This document shows, piece after piece, positions 1 to 8,203 of a stretch of 64,000 bases of DNA. The position numbers and the translations under genes were made by a program. Positions within the stretch are counted from its first letter, which is position 1. Each line of letters starts with the position of its first letter. This stretch comes from Antrihabitans stalagmiti (GTDB lineage Bacteria > Actinomycetota > Actinomycetes > Mycobacteriales > Mycobacteriaceae), in the NCBI RefSeq assembly GCF_016482825.1, contig NZ_JAEMNV010000003.1, positions 186,001 to 250,000 on the forward strand. Direction: 5' to 3'. Under the pieces are notes generated by a model, which saw only the letters and a program-made list of their open reading frames with translations, searched no databases and was not told the DNA's origin.

Positions 1-225
1 GAGCATCTGCCCGATCTTCATCGCCGCGCCCTTCATGCTGCCCAGCACGGTGACGAGTTGATCGGCGGCTTGCAGCACTGCCTTCTCCGAGATCCTGGCC
101 TTCGCCTCATCGGAGCGCCCGAGCATGGATGCACGTGTGCCCGCATTGCGTAGGGCCTGGCCAGCGGCTGCCTTCCCGATCTTCGAGCCGCGCGCTACTC
201 GGGAGGTCGGTACTCGGTCGTTCAT
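1..225 (-). CDS. ABC1/UbiB-type atypical kinase, N-terminal part
   Basis: Only the first 75 codons are present; the gene runs off the left edge. The ATG at 225 has GAAGGG just upstream. Residues 64-75 read KGAAMKIGQML, with K70-IGQ73 matching the KxGQ signature of the ABC1/ADCK/UbiB protein-kinase-like family. The preceding stretch is basic and helical, as in actinobacterial members. The family binds ATP and is tied to quinone or lipid metabolism in well-studied cases; a specific role here cannot be inferred. It is divergent from the small membrane protein gene at 360, so the 134-bp gap probably holds both promoters. The family call rests on one motif and the N-terminal position; the catalytic lobes lie outside the window. 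Confidence 0.75.
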   Translation of the reverse strand, partial: MNDRVPTSRVARGSKIGKAAAGQALRNAGTRASMLGRSDEAKARISEKAVLQAADQLVTVLGSMKGAAMKIGQML

Positions 226-359
226 ATGGACCCTTCGGTAGCCCCATGTGCCGTGCTATCGCATTAATTAGACTGACGTGTCACTCTATCTACACCGGTG
301 AACTTCGAGCGTAGCCGTTCGCCGCACCAAGAGCATTCGCCACGAAAGGAACGTCGCAG

Positions 360-701
360 ATGAACGGACGCAAACGCAAGGCCAAGCAAGCACTCGTGTC
401 AGGCAGGGCATCGAAAACCCCGGTCGTGCTCAAGGTACGCACCCCCGACAGTCTGCCCGCACGGGTGATCGGGCTCGGCCTTGCGGGAACGGGCGCCGCG
501 CACTTCACAGCGCCGCGAGCTTTCGACACCCTCACCGCCACTGCATTTCCGGAGAAGACACGCCAGTGGACCTACCGAAACGGGTTCACCGAACTGCTGC
601 TCGGCCTGGCCATCACCTTCCGCCGGACGCGTCCGGTCGGTGCGATTGGCTCGGTTGCCTACGTGGCGTTCCTAGCGAATCGTGTGTCTTCGCAACGCTG
701 A
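360..701 (+). CDS. DoxX-like small membrane protein
   Basis: A 113-residue protein with an ATG start behind GAAAGGAA. The first 25 residues are basic. Hydrophobic stretches follow at about 36-48, 72-86 and 92-105. The HFTAPRAFD stretch near 48 and the following YRNGFTELLLG resemble the small DoxX-like membrane proteins of actinobacteria. Such proteins are annotated as DoxX family but mostly have no defined function. It is divergent from the ABC1-type gene and followed after 71 bp by two TetR genes in the same direction, so it may be part of a short transcription unit, though the gap leaves room for a promoter. Confidence 0.6.
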   Translation: MNGRKRKAKQALVSGRASKTPVVLKVRTPDSLPARVIGLGLAGTGAAHFTAPRAFDTLTATAFPEKTRQWTYRNGFTELLLGLAITFRRTRPVGAIGSVAYVAFLANRVSSQR

Positions 702-772
702 ACGACCAGGCCGGTACGGTTCGCAGAAGCGAGAGAACATAGAACTAGACGGCGACGCGAGGCGGTGAACAG

Positions 773-1450
773 GTGACGGGCGACACGACAGACGCCGACG
801 TGGTGCGCCCACGCCGCGGAAGACCCAAGCAGGAGGGCCTCGCCGAACGCCGTCGAGAGCAGATCGTCCAGTCTGCGTATCACGTTTTTGCCGCCAACGG
901 CTACGAGTCGACGACCATCTCCGACGTCGCACGGCATGCGGGTGTCGGACAGGGCACGGTCTACCGGTACTTCGAGAGCAAGCGCGAAATTCTCGACCAC
1001 GTCTTCGATTACGCGGCGGGACAGTTCGTCGGCGTGATCATGACCGATGATCTGATGAGACCGATCGACTCGCTCGACGAATTCTCGGATCGACTGGTCG
1101 ATATCGCGAAGCGAATGGCTGCAACGCTCGAAGTTCAGCCGGATCTGTTGAAGCTGATCCTGGTCGAGGCAAGCGCGGCAGATGCCGAATTGAACGCGCG
1201 CATGCTCGGGTTGGAAGGGTTTCTCGCAGAGGCGATCGCGCGCGTCATGCAAGACGGCCAGGAGAAGGGCTGGGTACGCGCGGAGGTCGACACCGCGATG
1301 TACAGCCATTACGTCATCGCTCTCGTGATGCCGGGTGTGCGGCACGCGATTCTGGGCACCTTGACGCCGACGGTGAGCGATCGGTTCGCGACCGCAACGG
1401 TCGCCATACTTGCCGCGGCCCTTCGCGTTCCCGAGACCACGGCATCATGA
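773..1450 (+). CDS. TetR-family regulator (first of tandem pair)
   Basis: A 225-residue TetR-type repressor beginning with GTG after GAGGCGGTGAACAG. A basic arm (RPRRGRPKQ, 12-20) precedes the helix-turn-helix at about residues 46-70 (TTISDVARHAGVGQGTVYRYF), the usual TetR N-terminal domain. The C-terminal 150 residues are helical and would bind a ligand; no ligand can be read from sequence. The stop codon overlaps the ATG of the next TetR gene (ATGA), so the two should be co-translated. Two TetR proteins in one message suggest either a heteromer or stepwise control of the nearby oxygenase operon, which is inference. Confidence 0.88.
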   Translation: MTGDTTDADVVRPRRGRPKQEGLAERRREQIVQSAYHVFAANGYESTTISDVARHAGVGQGTVYRYFESKREILDHVFDYAAGQFVGVIMTDDLMRPIDSLDEFSDRLVDIAKRMAATLEVQPDLLKLILVEASAADAELNARMLGLEGFLAEAIARVMQDGQEKGWVRAEVDTAMYSHYVIALVMPGVRHAILGTLTPTVSDRFATATVAILAAALRVPETTAS

Positions 1451-2067
1451 CCGCGCAGGAAGCCGTTGATCGGCTGGAAGCACGCCGAGCCGACCTGGTG
1501 CACGCAGCGTCGGATCTGATTCTGAGCAAGGGCTACCGGAACACGTCGGTGGCGGACATCGTCAGCGCGCTCGGCTTGAGCCACGGCACGTTCTACAACT
1601 ACTTCGACAGTAGACGCGACGTGCTCGACGCCGTTATCGACTACGGCAGCCAACGACTCGCCGATCGGCTCGTCGGGTCGGACGATCCGGGTTCAGCGAC
1701 CACCCTCGACGACTTTCTCGCACAGCTGGACCGCATCAACAGACGACTGCACGAGTTGGTTGCCGACGAGCCGCGGCTGGTGCAGTTCATCGTTTTCGAA
1801 GCTGCCTCGATCGACCAGGAGCTCGTGCAGCGCATGCTGACGGCGTATCAGGGATTCGTCTCCTCGAACCGGAGCTACGTCGAGAACGGTATCGAAAAGG
1901 GTTTTCTCCGTAGTGATCTCGACTCCGAGGTGGCAAGCGAAGCGCTGTTGACGATGTTGCTGTCGAGTACGGTCGGCGCGCTCGGCGGGCAAGGTGTCGC
2001 GGCAGACGTAACGGTGTCGAGCGCTGCGCTCGTCGACTTCGTGCGACACGGAATGGGCGCGCAGTAG
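1447..2067 (+). CDS. TetR-family regulator (second of tandem pair)
   Basis: A 206-residue TetR-type protein whose ATG overlaps the stop of the preceding TetR gene. The helix-turn-helix is at about 33-56 (TSVADIVSALGLSHGTFYNYF). Both proteins have a C-terminal domain of similar layout, with an ExS/D motif and an ENGxEKGxLRxD-like segment, so the pair probably arose by duplication followed by divergence. The gene converges on the DUF4873 gene with only 20 bp between stops. The likely target is one of the promoters in the 2424-2635 gap, but no operator could be assigned to it with confidence. Confidence 0.88.
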   Translation: MTAQEAVDRLEARRADLVHAASDLILSKGYRNTSVADIVSALGLSHGTFYNYFDSRRDVLDAVIDYGSQRLADRLVGSDDPGSATTLDDFLAQLDRINRRLHELVADEPRLVQFIVFEAASIDQELVQRMLTAYQGFVSSNRSYVENGIEKGFLRSDLDSEVASEALLTMLLSSTVGALGGQGVAADVTVSSAALVDFVRHGMGAQ

Positions 2068-2087
2068 CGCAGGAGAGTTCGATCGCG

Positions 2088-2423
2088 TTATTCGACCTCG
2101 CTCAGTTCGGTCGCAACGTGGAACGGCGGCGTGCTCTTACCCATGATCCGGTAGCGATGCCACGGATCGGGATCGCCGACGAATGCTTCTCGTGCGCTGT
2201 GAGTTGTGCGGACCACGACTTTGGTTCGTGGTTCGTCGCCGAGTAGCGCGGTCAGCTCCGGATTCGGATCGATGCGGCCGATCCACCGAAATATCCCGTC
2301 GATGGGTTCGCGGTAGCCCCGCAATTCGATGCGCGTGACTATCTCGGTGCCGTTGACGACGAGTGTCGCCGGACCCAGATAGTCGGAACCTTCGTGCGGG
2401 CTGTGCGGAACAACGCTGTTCAT
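2088..2423 (-). CDS. Free-standing DUF4873 protein
   Basis: A 111-residue protein. I place the start at the ATG at 2423, which has GAGGGAG six bases upstream, rather than at a longer reading that would add 35 residues without a ribosome site. The sequence YLGPATLVVNGTEIVTRIEL, followed by GYREPIDGIFRWIGRI and DPDPWHRYRIMG, fits DUF4873. That domain is best known as a C-terminal extension of flavin monooxygenases. Here it stands alone and is divergent from an operon that contains a flavin monooxygenase, so it may act with that enzyme in trans (inference). No catalytic residue can be assigned. Confidence 0.72.
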   Translation of the reverse strand: MNSVVPHSPHEGSDYLGPATLVVNGTEIVTRIELRGYREPIDGIFRWIGRIDPNPELTALLGDEPRTKVVVRTTHSAREAFVGDPDPWHRYRIMGKSTPPFHVATELSEVE

Positions 2424-2500
2424 CGGTACTCCCTCGGCGATCGCTGCCAAATCTCTTGCAGCTGAGCAATATTCGCGGTGATCGAACCTCCGACCGACCG

Positions 2501-2603
2501 TTGACAACGAGTCCGATCGGGTGCACACTTACGAATGTACATGGAACTGGCAGTATTGGATACCGGTTGTTCGGCCATCGGTTGTTCGGACACTGCCTGT
2601 TCG
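2501..2603 (+). promoter_or_regulatory. Divergent promoter region with short direct repeats
   Basis: The 212-bp gap between the DUF4873 gene and the oxygenase operon holds a TTGACA hexamer at 2501-2506 that could serve as a -35 box. It also holds two direct copies of CGGTTGTTCGG at 2564-2574 and 2579-2589, with a partial third copy (CTGTTCG) about 17 bp further on. Spacing of about 15-17 bp would put the copies on nearly the same helix face only loosely. This may be a regulator-binding array; no -10 box is clear. Confidence 0.3.
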
Positions 2604-2635
2604 TACTTCGGCTCTAGAGAGTGGTGAGGACAACG

Positions 2636-3679
2636 ATGTCCACAGGGTCCGGGTCTCCGGGTGGTGACTACAACTTCCGAAGTGTGACGACAACGGTCGG
2701 TGGACCGGTGAGCCATCGACGACGCGTCGGTGATCGCCAGGAAACCGCACGGCGGCTGCTCTTCGCAGCATCCGAAACCAAATACGACGCCGATCTCGAC
2801 ATCGATTGGGACGCGGCTCCTGATCCCGAGAAGTATTGGCTGCCTGCGGAAAGGGTGTCGATCTACGGAACCCGGCTGTGGCACCGACTCGACGAGGCGC
2901 AACGCCGCGAACTCGGTAAGCACGAACTGGTATCCATGCTGAGCGCCGGCATCTATGCGCAGTCGATTCTGTCGATGCTCACGTTTCGCGACATCGTCGA
3001 AGGCGCCGGACTCGTCGACGACCAAACCCGGTTTATGTTGGCGTCGATACAGGACGACAGCCGCAGCACGACGATGTTCAGTCGTCTCGTGAATGCGACA
3101 GGTGCACAGCCGTACAACTTGCCCGCGCCACTGCAGGCGCTGACGAAGCTGACGTTGATGGCACCGTCCGGACCGCTCGGACGCGGCTTTCGGCTCCTGC
3201 TCGAAGAGATGCTCGAGTCGGTCCTCCGGGATCTGGCAGCCGATCCTGGGGTGCAGCCACATGTGCAGCAGATCAACAAGATTCACTCGGTATCCGGCGT
3301 CCGTCACATCGAGTTGGCTCGCGACGATTTGATCAGGGCGATCGAAGCGCAGGGACCGATCCGCAACGCGCTGCATCGTTGGGCTCTCGCTGCTGTCACT
3401 GCGGCTTGTTACGCCGCCGTCGTGAATCCGGCTGCCTACAGATCGGTCGGGATCGCGCCGCTGCGTGGGGCGTTGGTGGCGTTCTTCAGCGCCAACTACG
3501 GAAGGAATGCACGGCGCGCAACCGCGTCTTTCCGTCGGTTCGCCCGCGAAGAACGAGTCCTCGACGGTCCTGTTGCCGCAACGTTCATGCGGCTGGGTCG
3601 AGTCGAGCAGGGTTCGAGACAAGCGGGGTTTGTGACAAGCGATGACGTACACCGATCAACGAGAAAGGGTCTGTCATGA
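2636..3679 (+). CDS. AurF-like diiron oxygenase homologue, metal site degenerate
   Basis: A 347-residue protein homologous over its whole length to the next gene product and to the AurF family of non-haem diiron N-oxygenases. The start is the ATG at 2636, behind GTGAGGA. Aligning the two by eye, the metal ligands of the partner (E104, E136, H139, E185, H212, E216, H219) correspond here to Q109, D141, S144, E190, H217, G221 and H224. Four of seven are changed (E to Q, E to D, H to S, E to G), so this copy probably cannot hold a normal diiron centre. It may be a structural or regulatory partner of the active copy. The gene opens a coupled operon and its stop overlaps the next start (ATGA). The frame is intact, which argues against simple decay. 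Confidence 0.8.
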   Translation: MSTGSGSPGGDYNFRSVTTTVGGPVSHRRRVGDRQETARRLLFAASETKYDADLDIDWDAAPDPEKYWLPAERVSIYGTRLWHRLDEAQRRELGKHELVSMLSAGIYAQSILSMLTFRDIVEGAGLVDDQTRFMLASIQDDSRSTTMFSRLVNATGAQPYNLPAPLQALTKLTLMAPSGPLGRGFRLLLEEMLESVLRDLAADPGVQPHVQQINKIHSVSGVRHIELARDDLIRAIEAQGPIRNALHRWALAAVTAACYAAVVNPAAYRSVGIAPLRGALVAFFSANYGRNARRATASFRRFAREERVLDGPVAATFMRLGRVEQGSRQAGFVTSDDVHRSTRKGLS

Positions 3680-4680
3680 CTATTGAATCGACGAAGAGGC
3701 GAACCCCGGCCGTCACCACCGCGGGAGCATCGACAGTTCGACGCAAGACGGTCGGCGATCGACAGAAGACGGCACAGCGACTGCTGCGGTCGACCGCGGA
3801 CCGCTCCTACGACGGCGAACTCGACATCGATTGGGACGCGCCTATCGACCCCGACAAGAAATGGATGCCCGAGCACAGGCAGTCTCTGTACGGAACGAAG
3901 CTGTGGGAAAAGCTGACTCAGGAGCAGCGCAACGAACTCGGCAAACACGAGGCCGCGAGCGTGCTCAGCTTCGGCATCTACGCCGAGTCGGGCCTCTCGA
4001 CGATGCTGCTTCGCGGAATTTTGGAGAGCGGCAGTCTCGCCGACGACCACGCGCGTTATGCGCTCGCCGAAATCGGCGAGGAAACACGGCATTCCACGAT
4101 GTTCAGCCGACTTGTGAACATCACCGGGGTCGAGCCGTATCTGATGCCGAAGGGGGCACGGAAGTTTCTCCGACTCGCCGGCCTCATTCCGATCGGGCCG
4201 TCGTCGTTCGCAGGCACGCTACTGATCGAGGAATTACTCGACAGGCTGCAGCGCGAGGCAATGAACGATCCCGAGTTGCAGCCGCATATGCGCCAGTTGA
4301 TGAAGATCCACGTTCTCGAAGAGGCGCGGCACATCACCTACGCCCGCGAGGAATTGGTTCGAGCCATCGATGCCCGCGGCAAGGCGTCGAATGCTTTCCA
4401 CCGCTTGGTGTTCGCGGTGATGGTGCTAGGTGTGTACCCGGTGTTGGTGAATCCTTTGGTCTACCGATCCGTGGGAATCAGTCCGTGGGAGGGCTTCCTC
4501 GCAGCGATGACCTCCCCGAACTACCGAGCAAACGCAACTTTCGCAGGAGAGCCGCTGCTGCGATTCGGCCACGAGGTCGGCATGTTGGACGGTGCGGTCA
4601 CCAGACGCATCTTCAAACTGTCTCGCTCTGTGCCACAAGACATTCTCGACGAACTCGACCGTGACAGGAAAGCATCGTGA
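3676..4680 (+). CDS. AurF-like diiron oxygenase, metal site intact
   Basis: A 334-residue member of the AurF family, whose founder oxidises p-aminobenzoate to p-nitrobenzoate through a diiron centre. All expected ligands are visible: E104 (IYAESG), E136 and H139 (EETRH), E185 (LLIEELL), then H212, E216 and H219 (HVLEEARH). The spacings E185-H212 of 27 and H212/E216/H219 match those known for AurF. The ATG overlaps the stop of the degenerate paralogue upstream, and its own TGA overlaps the GTG of the flavin monooxygenase downstream. The substrate is unknown. The electron donor is plausibly the FAD/2Fe-2S reductase encoded at the end of the operon. Confidence 0.85.
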   Translation: MTIESTKRRTPAVTTAGASTVRRKTVGDRQKTAQRLLRSTADRSYDGELDIDWDAPIDPDKKWMPEHRQSLYGTKLWEKLTQEQRNELGKHEAASVLSFGIYAESGLSTMLLRGILESGSLADDHARYALAEIGEETRHSTMFSRLVNITGVEPYLMPKGARKFLRLAGLIPIGPSSFAGTLLIEELLDRLQREAMNDPELQPHMRQLMKIHVLEEARHITYAREELVRAIDARGKASNAFHRLVFAVMVLGVYPVLVNPLVYRSVGISPWEGFLAAMTSPNYRANATFAGEPLLRFGHEVGMLDGAVTRRIFKLSRSVPQDILDELDRDRKAS

Positions 4681-6287
4681 CGCAACCCAAACCTTCTCGC
4701 CGCACCAAAAAGGCAGCAGCGCAACAGGACAGCTCAGCGCCGGTGCACACCAGAGTGCTCGTCATCGGCAGTGGCTTCTCCGGACTCGGCATGGGAATCT
4801 CTTTGCAGAAGGCCGGGATCGACGACTACATCATTCTGGAGAAGGCGTCGGAGGTCGGCGGAACCTGGCGTGACAACACCTACCCGGGGGCAGCGTGCGA
4901 CGTTCCGACACATCTGTACTCGTACTCGTTCGAACCGCGTGACAACTGGTCCCAGCTCTTCTCCAAGCAGCCGGAAATCTTCGACTACCTCAAGGAAGTC
5001 GCCGACAAGTACAACCTGCGGCCGCACATCAGGTTCGGTCAGAACATGACACGTGGCTACTGGGACGAGTCCGAAAATCGTTGGCATGCATTTGCTTCCG
5101 ACGGGCAGGAGTACGTCGCGCAGTTCGTCGTCTCGGCGATCGGCGCGCTGCACGTGCCGAGCATTCCGCACCTGGAGGGCATCGAGGACTTCACTGGTGT
5201 CGCGTTCCATTCCGCGCAGTGGAATCACGACGTCGACCTGACTGGCAAACGTGTTGCCGTCATCGGAACAGGTGCCAGCGCAATTCAGTTCGTACCGGAG
5301 ATCGTCGACCGCGTTGGTTCCCTTGCTCTCTTTCAACGCACCGCGCCGTGGGTGCTGCCGAGATCCAACGTCGACTTCCCCGCAGGCTTCCAGCGGGCGC
5401 TGCGACGCGTGCCCGGCTTGCGGTTCGCACTTCGGAACGGGATCTATTGGAGCGCGGAATCGGGCGCGTACGCGATGAACAGGCGTCCCGGCCTGCTCAA
5501 GGGAATCGAGTGGATCGGTCGACGACACATCAGGAGTCAGATTTCGGATCCTGTTGTGCAAGAAAAGCTCACGCCGGACTACCGAGCCGGGTGCAAGCGA
5601 CTGCTCGGTTCGAACACCTATTACCGAGCCATCGAGAATCCGAAGACGGAACTGGTCACCGACCCCATCGAACGTGTCACCGCAGACGGCATCGTCACCA
5701 AGGACGGCGTCGAGCGCAAGGTCGACGCGATCATCTACGGCACCGGCTTTCACGTGATCGACTCGTTCACCAACCTGAGCATCAAAGGCCGTGACGGCGA
5801 AGACCTGACCGATCGGTGGACCAAGGAAGGTGTGCAGGCGCATCGCGGCATCACGGTCGCGGGCGTGCCCAACGCGTTCTTCCTGCTCGGACCCAACACC
5901 GGACTCGGGCACAACTCGATCGTGTTCATGATCGAGTCGCAGATTCACTACGTGATCGAGACGATGAAGTTGGTCGACGCGAACGGAGTCGCAGCCATCG
6001 CTCCGCGCAGAGAGGCCCAAGACCGGTTCAACGAGAAGTTGCAGAGCAACCTCGCGGGTTCGGTGTGGAACACCGGTGGTTGCGAGAGTTGGTATCTCGA
6101 CGAACACGGCAACAACAGGACACTCTGGGCCGGCTTCACGTGGCAGTACTGGTTGCAGACCCGTCGGGTCGACGTCTCGGAGTACGAGTTGATCGGTCGG
6201 CAGCCTGCGCCGGCAGTGCGGCCGACAGTCCCGGCCGCGGACTATCCGCCGCAAACCTTCCCCGACACTCTTCCCGTCAACGCGTAA
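4677..6287 (+). CDS. Baeyer-Villiger-type flavin monooxygenase (first of three)
   Basis: A 536-residue class B flavoprotein monooxygenase, starting with a GTG that overlaps the preceding stop. The FAD-binding motif GSGFSGLG is at 31-38, GGTWRDNTYPG at 61-71, the Baeyer-Villiger fingerprint FTGVAFHSAQWN at 172-183 with H178 present, and the NADPH-binding GTGASA at 197-202. The overall pattern is that of the EthA/MymA group of mycobacterial BVMOs, which convert ketones to esters or oxidise sulfur and nitrogen. The C-terminal 20 residues are proline-rich. It lies 12 bp before an SDR gene that could make the ketone substrate from an alcohol. The exact substrate is not predictable. Confidence 0.85.
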   Translation: MTQPKPSRRTKKAAAQQDSSAPVHTRVLVIGSGFSGLGMGISLQKAGIDDYIILEKASEVGGTWRDNTYPGAACDVPTHLYSYSFEPRDNWSQLFSKQPEIFDYLKEVADKYNLRPHIRFGQNMTRGYWDESENRWHAFASDGQEYVAQFVVSAIGALHVPSIPHLEGIEDFTGVAFHSAQWNHDVDLTGKRVAVIGTGASAIQFVPEIVDRVGSLALFQRTAPWVLPRSNVDFPAGFQRALRRVPGLRFALRNGIYWSAESGAYAMNRRPGLLKGIEWIGRRHIRSQISDPVVQEKLTPDYRAGCKRLLGSNTYYRAIENPKTELVTDPIERVTADGIVTKDGVERKVDAIIYGTGFHVIDSFTNLSIKGRDGEDLTDRWTKEGVQAHRGITVAGVPNAFFLLGPNTGLGHNSIVFMIESQIHYVIETMKLVDANGVAAIAPRREAQDRFNEKLQSNLAGSVWNTGGCESWYLDEHGNNRTLWAGFTWQYWLQTRRVDVSEYELIGRQPAPAVRPTVPAADYPPQTFPDTLPVNA

Positions 6288-6299
6288 GGACAGAGAAAC

Positions 6300-7148
6300 A
6301 TGAAGAACTTCAAGAACAAAGTAGCTGTGATCACGGGCGCCGGGTCGGGCATCGGTCGAAGTCTGGCGTTGAACCTGGCCGAACGGGGTGCCGAACTCGC
6401 GTTGTCCGACGTCGATACCGCGGCCGTCGCCGATACTGCCGGTCGTTGTGAGAAGTTGGGAGCCAAAGCAATTCCGTTCGAGCTCGATGTCGCGAACCGG
6501 GCCGCGGTCCATGCACATGCCAGTGATGTCCGCGGCGAATTCGGCAGAGTGAATCTGGTGTTCAACAACGCGGGTGTCGCACTGAACGCGGATGTGGTCG
6601 ACATGTCGTGGGAGGACTTCGACTGGTTGATGAACATCAACTTCTGGGGCGTCGCGCACGGCACGAAGGCGTTTCTGCCTGACCTCATCGATTCCGGCGA
6701 CGGGCACATCGTCAACGTCTCGTCCGTCTTCGGGCTCATCGGCATACCGTCGCAAAGCGCTTACAACGCAGCGAAGTTCGCGGTCCGTGGCTTCACCGAA
6801 GCGTTGCGGCAGGAACTGAAGATCGCGCGGCACCCGGTCGGTGTCACGTGTGTGCACCCCGGCGGCATAAAGACGAACATCGCGGTGAATGCGCGCGGCA
6901 TTCCGGAAGGAGTCGACACCGAAGACATTCGTCGCGGTTTCCAGATGATCGCGCTGACCAGCCCCGAAGCGGCCGCCCGCATCATCCTCAAGGGGGTGGA
7001 GAAGAACAAGGCACGAGTTCTGATCGGTGCCGACGCGCGTGGTTTCGATCTGATCCCGCGCGTCGTCGGTCCACGCTACGAGGATCTCGGTGTGCCGCTG
7101 TACCGGATCGGCCGGCGGGCAGCGGGACGCCTCGGCTTCGAGTTGTAG
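6300..7148 (+). CDS. Short-chain dehydrogenase/reductase
   Basis: A 282-residue classical SDR. The cofactor motif TGAGSGIG is at about 13-20, NNAG at about 89, the catalytic serine in NVSSV and the YNAAK (YxxxK) pair near 158-162. The acidic residue after the second strand (SDVDT) favours NAD(H). A C-terminal extension of about 40 residues after VLIGADAR resembles SadH-like proteins found near MymA-type monooxygenases in mycobacteria. It should interconvert an alcohol and a ketone or aldehyde for the neighbouring monooxygenase. The spacing to its neighbours (12 and 9 bp) fits a single operon. Confidence 0.85.
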   Translation: MKNFKNKVAVITGAGSGIGRSLALNLAERGAELALSDVDTAAVADTAGRCEKLGAKAIPFELDVANRAAVHAHASDVRGEFGRVNLVFNNAGVALNADVVDMSWEDFDWLMNINFWGVAHGTKAFLPDLIDSGDGHIVNVSSVFGLIGIPSQSAYNAAKFAVRGFTEALRQELKIARHPVGVTCVHPGGIKTNIAVNARGIPEGVDTEDIRRGFQMIALTSPEAAARIILKGVEKNKARVLIGADARGFDLIPRVVGPRYEDLGVPLYRIGRRAAGRLGFEL

Positions 7149-7157
7149 CGATCAGCC

Positions 7158-8189
7158 ATGTCGAGTCGTGTGCACACGCTGGAAGTGGTCGAGGTGATCA
7201 AGGAGACCGACGAGGCTGCATCATTGGTCTTCGCCGTTCCTGACGAACTCGTCGAGCGCTTCCGATATCACCCAGGACAGTTTCTGACCGTGGAAATTCC
7301 GAGCGATCGAACCGGCTCGGTCGCGCGGTGCTACTCGCTGTCGAGCTCGCCGCACCTCGACGACGAACTCGTTGTCACCGTCAAAAGGACGATCGACGGC
7401 TACGGTTCGAACTGGTTGTGTGACAACGTCTCTGTCGGTACTCGACTGCGGGTGCTCACACCGTCGGGGGTCTTCGTGCCGAAGACACTCGATGCAGATC
7501 TGCTGCTCCTCGCCGCAGGAAGTGGCATCACGCCGATCATGTCGATCGCCAAGTCTGCCTTGCTCGCAGGAGCAGGCAACGTGTATCTGGTTTACGCGAA
7601 CGTCGGAATCGAATCGGTGATCTTCGGAGCCGAACTTGCCGAGATGATCGTCGAGTTTCCCGATCGGCTTCAGGTGGTGCACTGGCTCGAATCGGAGCGT
7701 GGTCTGCCGACCGTCGACGATCTCGCCGAGTTGTTGGTCCTCTGCGAGCGATACGACACGTTCGTCTGTGGCCCGACGCCGTTTATGGAGGTCTGCCGCG
7801 CTGCGCTGCAAGTGATCGGGACGCCCGACAAACACGTCCACATCGAGAAATTTCAGTCGCTGACCGGTGATCCGTTCGCCGACATCGTCGTCGCAGAGTC
7901 GTCCGCAACCTCGACGGCGGCGGCGACCATCGAGATCGACGGCCGCAGCATCGACATCGAGTGGCCCCGCGACACTCCGCTGCTCGACGTCTTACTCGGG
8001 AAAGGTATCGACGCGCCGTACTCGTGCCGGGCGGGGGAGTGCAGCGCGTGCGCATGCACCGTGCGATCGGGTGAGGTGCGAATGCGCAAGAACGACACCC
8101 TCGTCGATGCCGATCTGGCGCTCGGACTGACACTCGCATGTCAGGCGGTACCCGTCAGCGAACGGGTCGAGATCGCGTTCGATCAGTAA
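7158..8189 (+). CDS. Ferredoxin-type NAD(P)H oxidoreductase with C-terminal 2Fe-2S domain
   Basis: A 343-residue electron-transfer protein of the KshB/PaaE type. In order it has an FAD domain (RCYSLSS, about 55-61), an NAD(P) domain (GSGITPIMS, about 122; CGPTPFM, about 198) and a plant-type 2Fe-2S domain with YSCRAGECSACACTV plus a later LACQ, giving the four cluster cysteines. It takes electrons from NAD(P)H and passes them singly to an oxygenase. In this operon the natural acceptor is the intact AurF-like diiron protein, because the flavin monooxygenase uses NADPH directly. It ends 14 bp before the convergent RCK gene. Confidence 0.88.
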   Translation: MSSRVHTLEVVEVIKETDEAASLVFAVPDELVERFRYHPGQFLTVEIPSDRTGSVARCYSLSSSPHLDDELVVTVKRTIDGYGSNWLCDNVSVGTRLRVLTPSGVFVPKTLDADLLLLAAGSGITPIMSIAKSALLAGAGNVYLVYANVGIESVIFGAELAEMIVEFPDRLQVVHWLESERGLPTVDDLAELLVLCERYDTFVCGPTPFMEVCRAALQVIGTPDKHVHIEKFQSLTGDPFADIVVAESSATSTAAATIEIDGRSIDIEWPRDTPLLDVLLGKGIDAPYSCRAGECSACACTVRSGEVRMRKNDTLVDADLALGLTLACQAVPVSERVEIAFDQ

Positions 8190-8203
8190 CGAGCAGCGAC
8201 CGA

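Noticed and set aside
2564-2603. Short direct repeats considered as a CRISPR fragment
   Set aside because: Units are 11 bp with 4-bp spacers, far from CRISPR dimensions; no cas genes are present.
4734-6857. A 707-codon open frame on the minus strand opposite the first BVMO and the SDR
   Set aside because: It mirrors two genes with complete motifs on the plus strand; high GC content removes stops from the opposite strand. No family pattern is seen.
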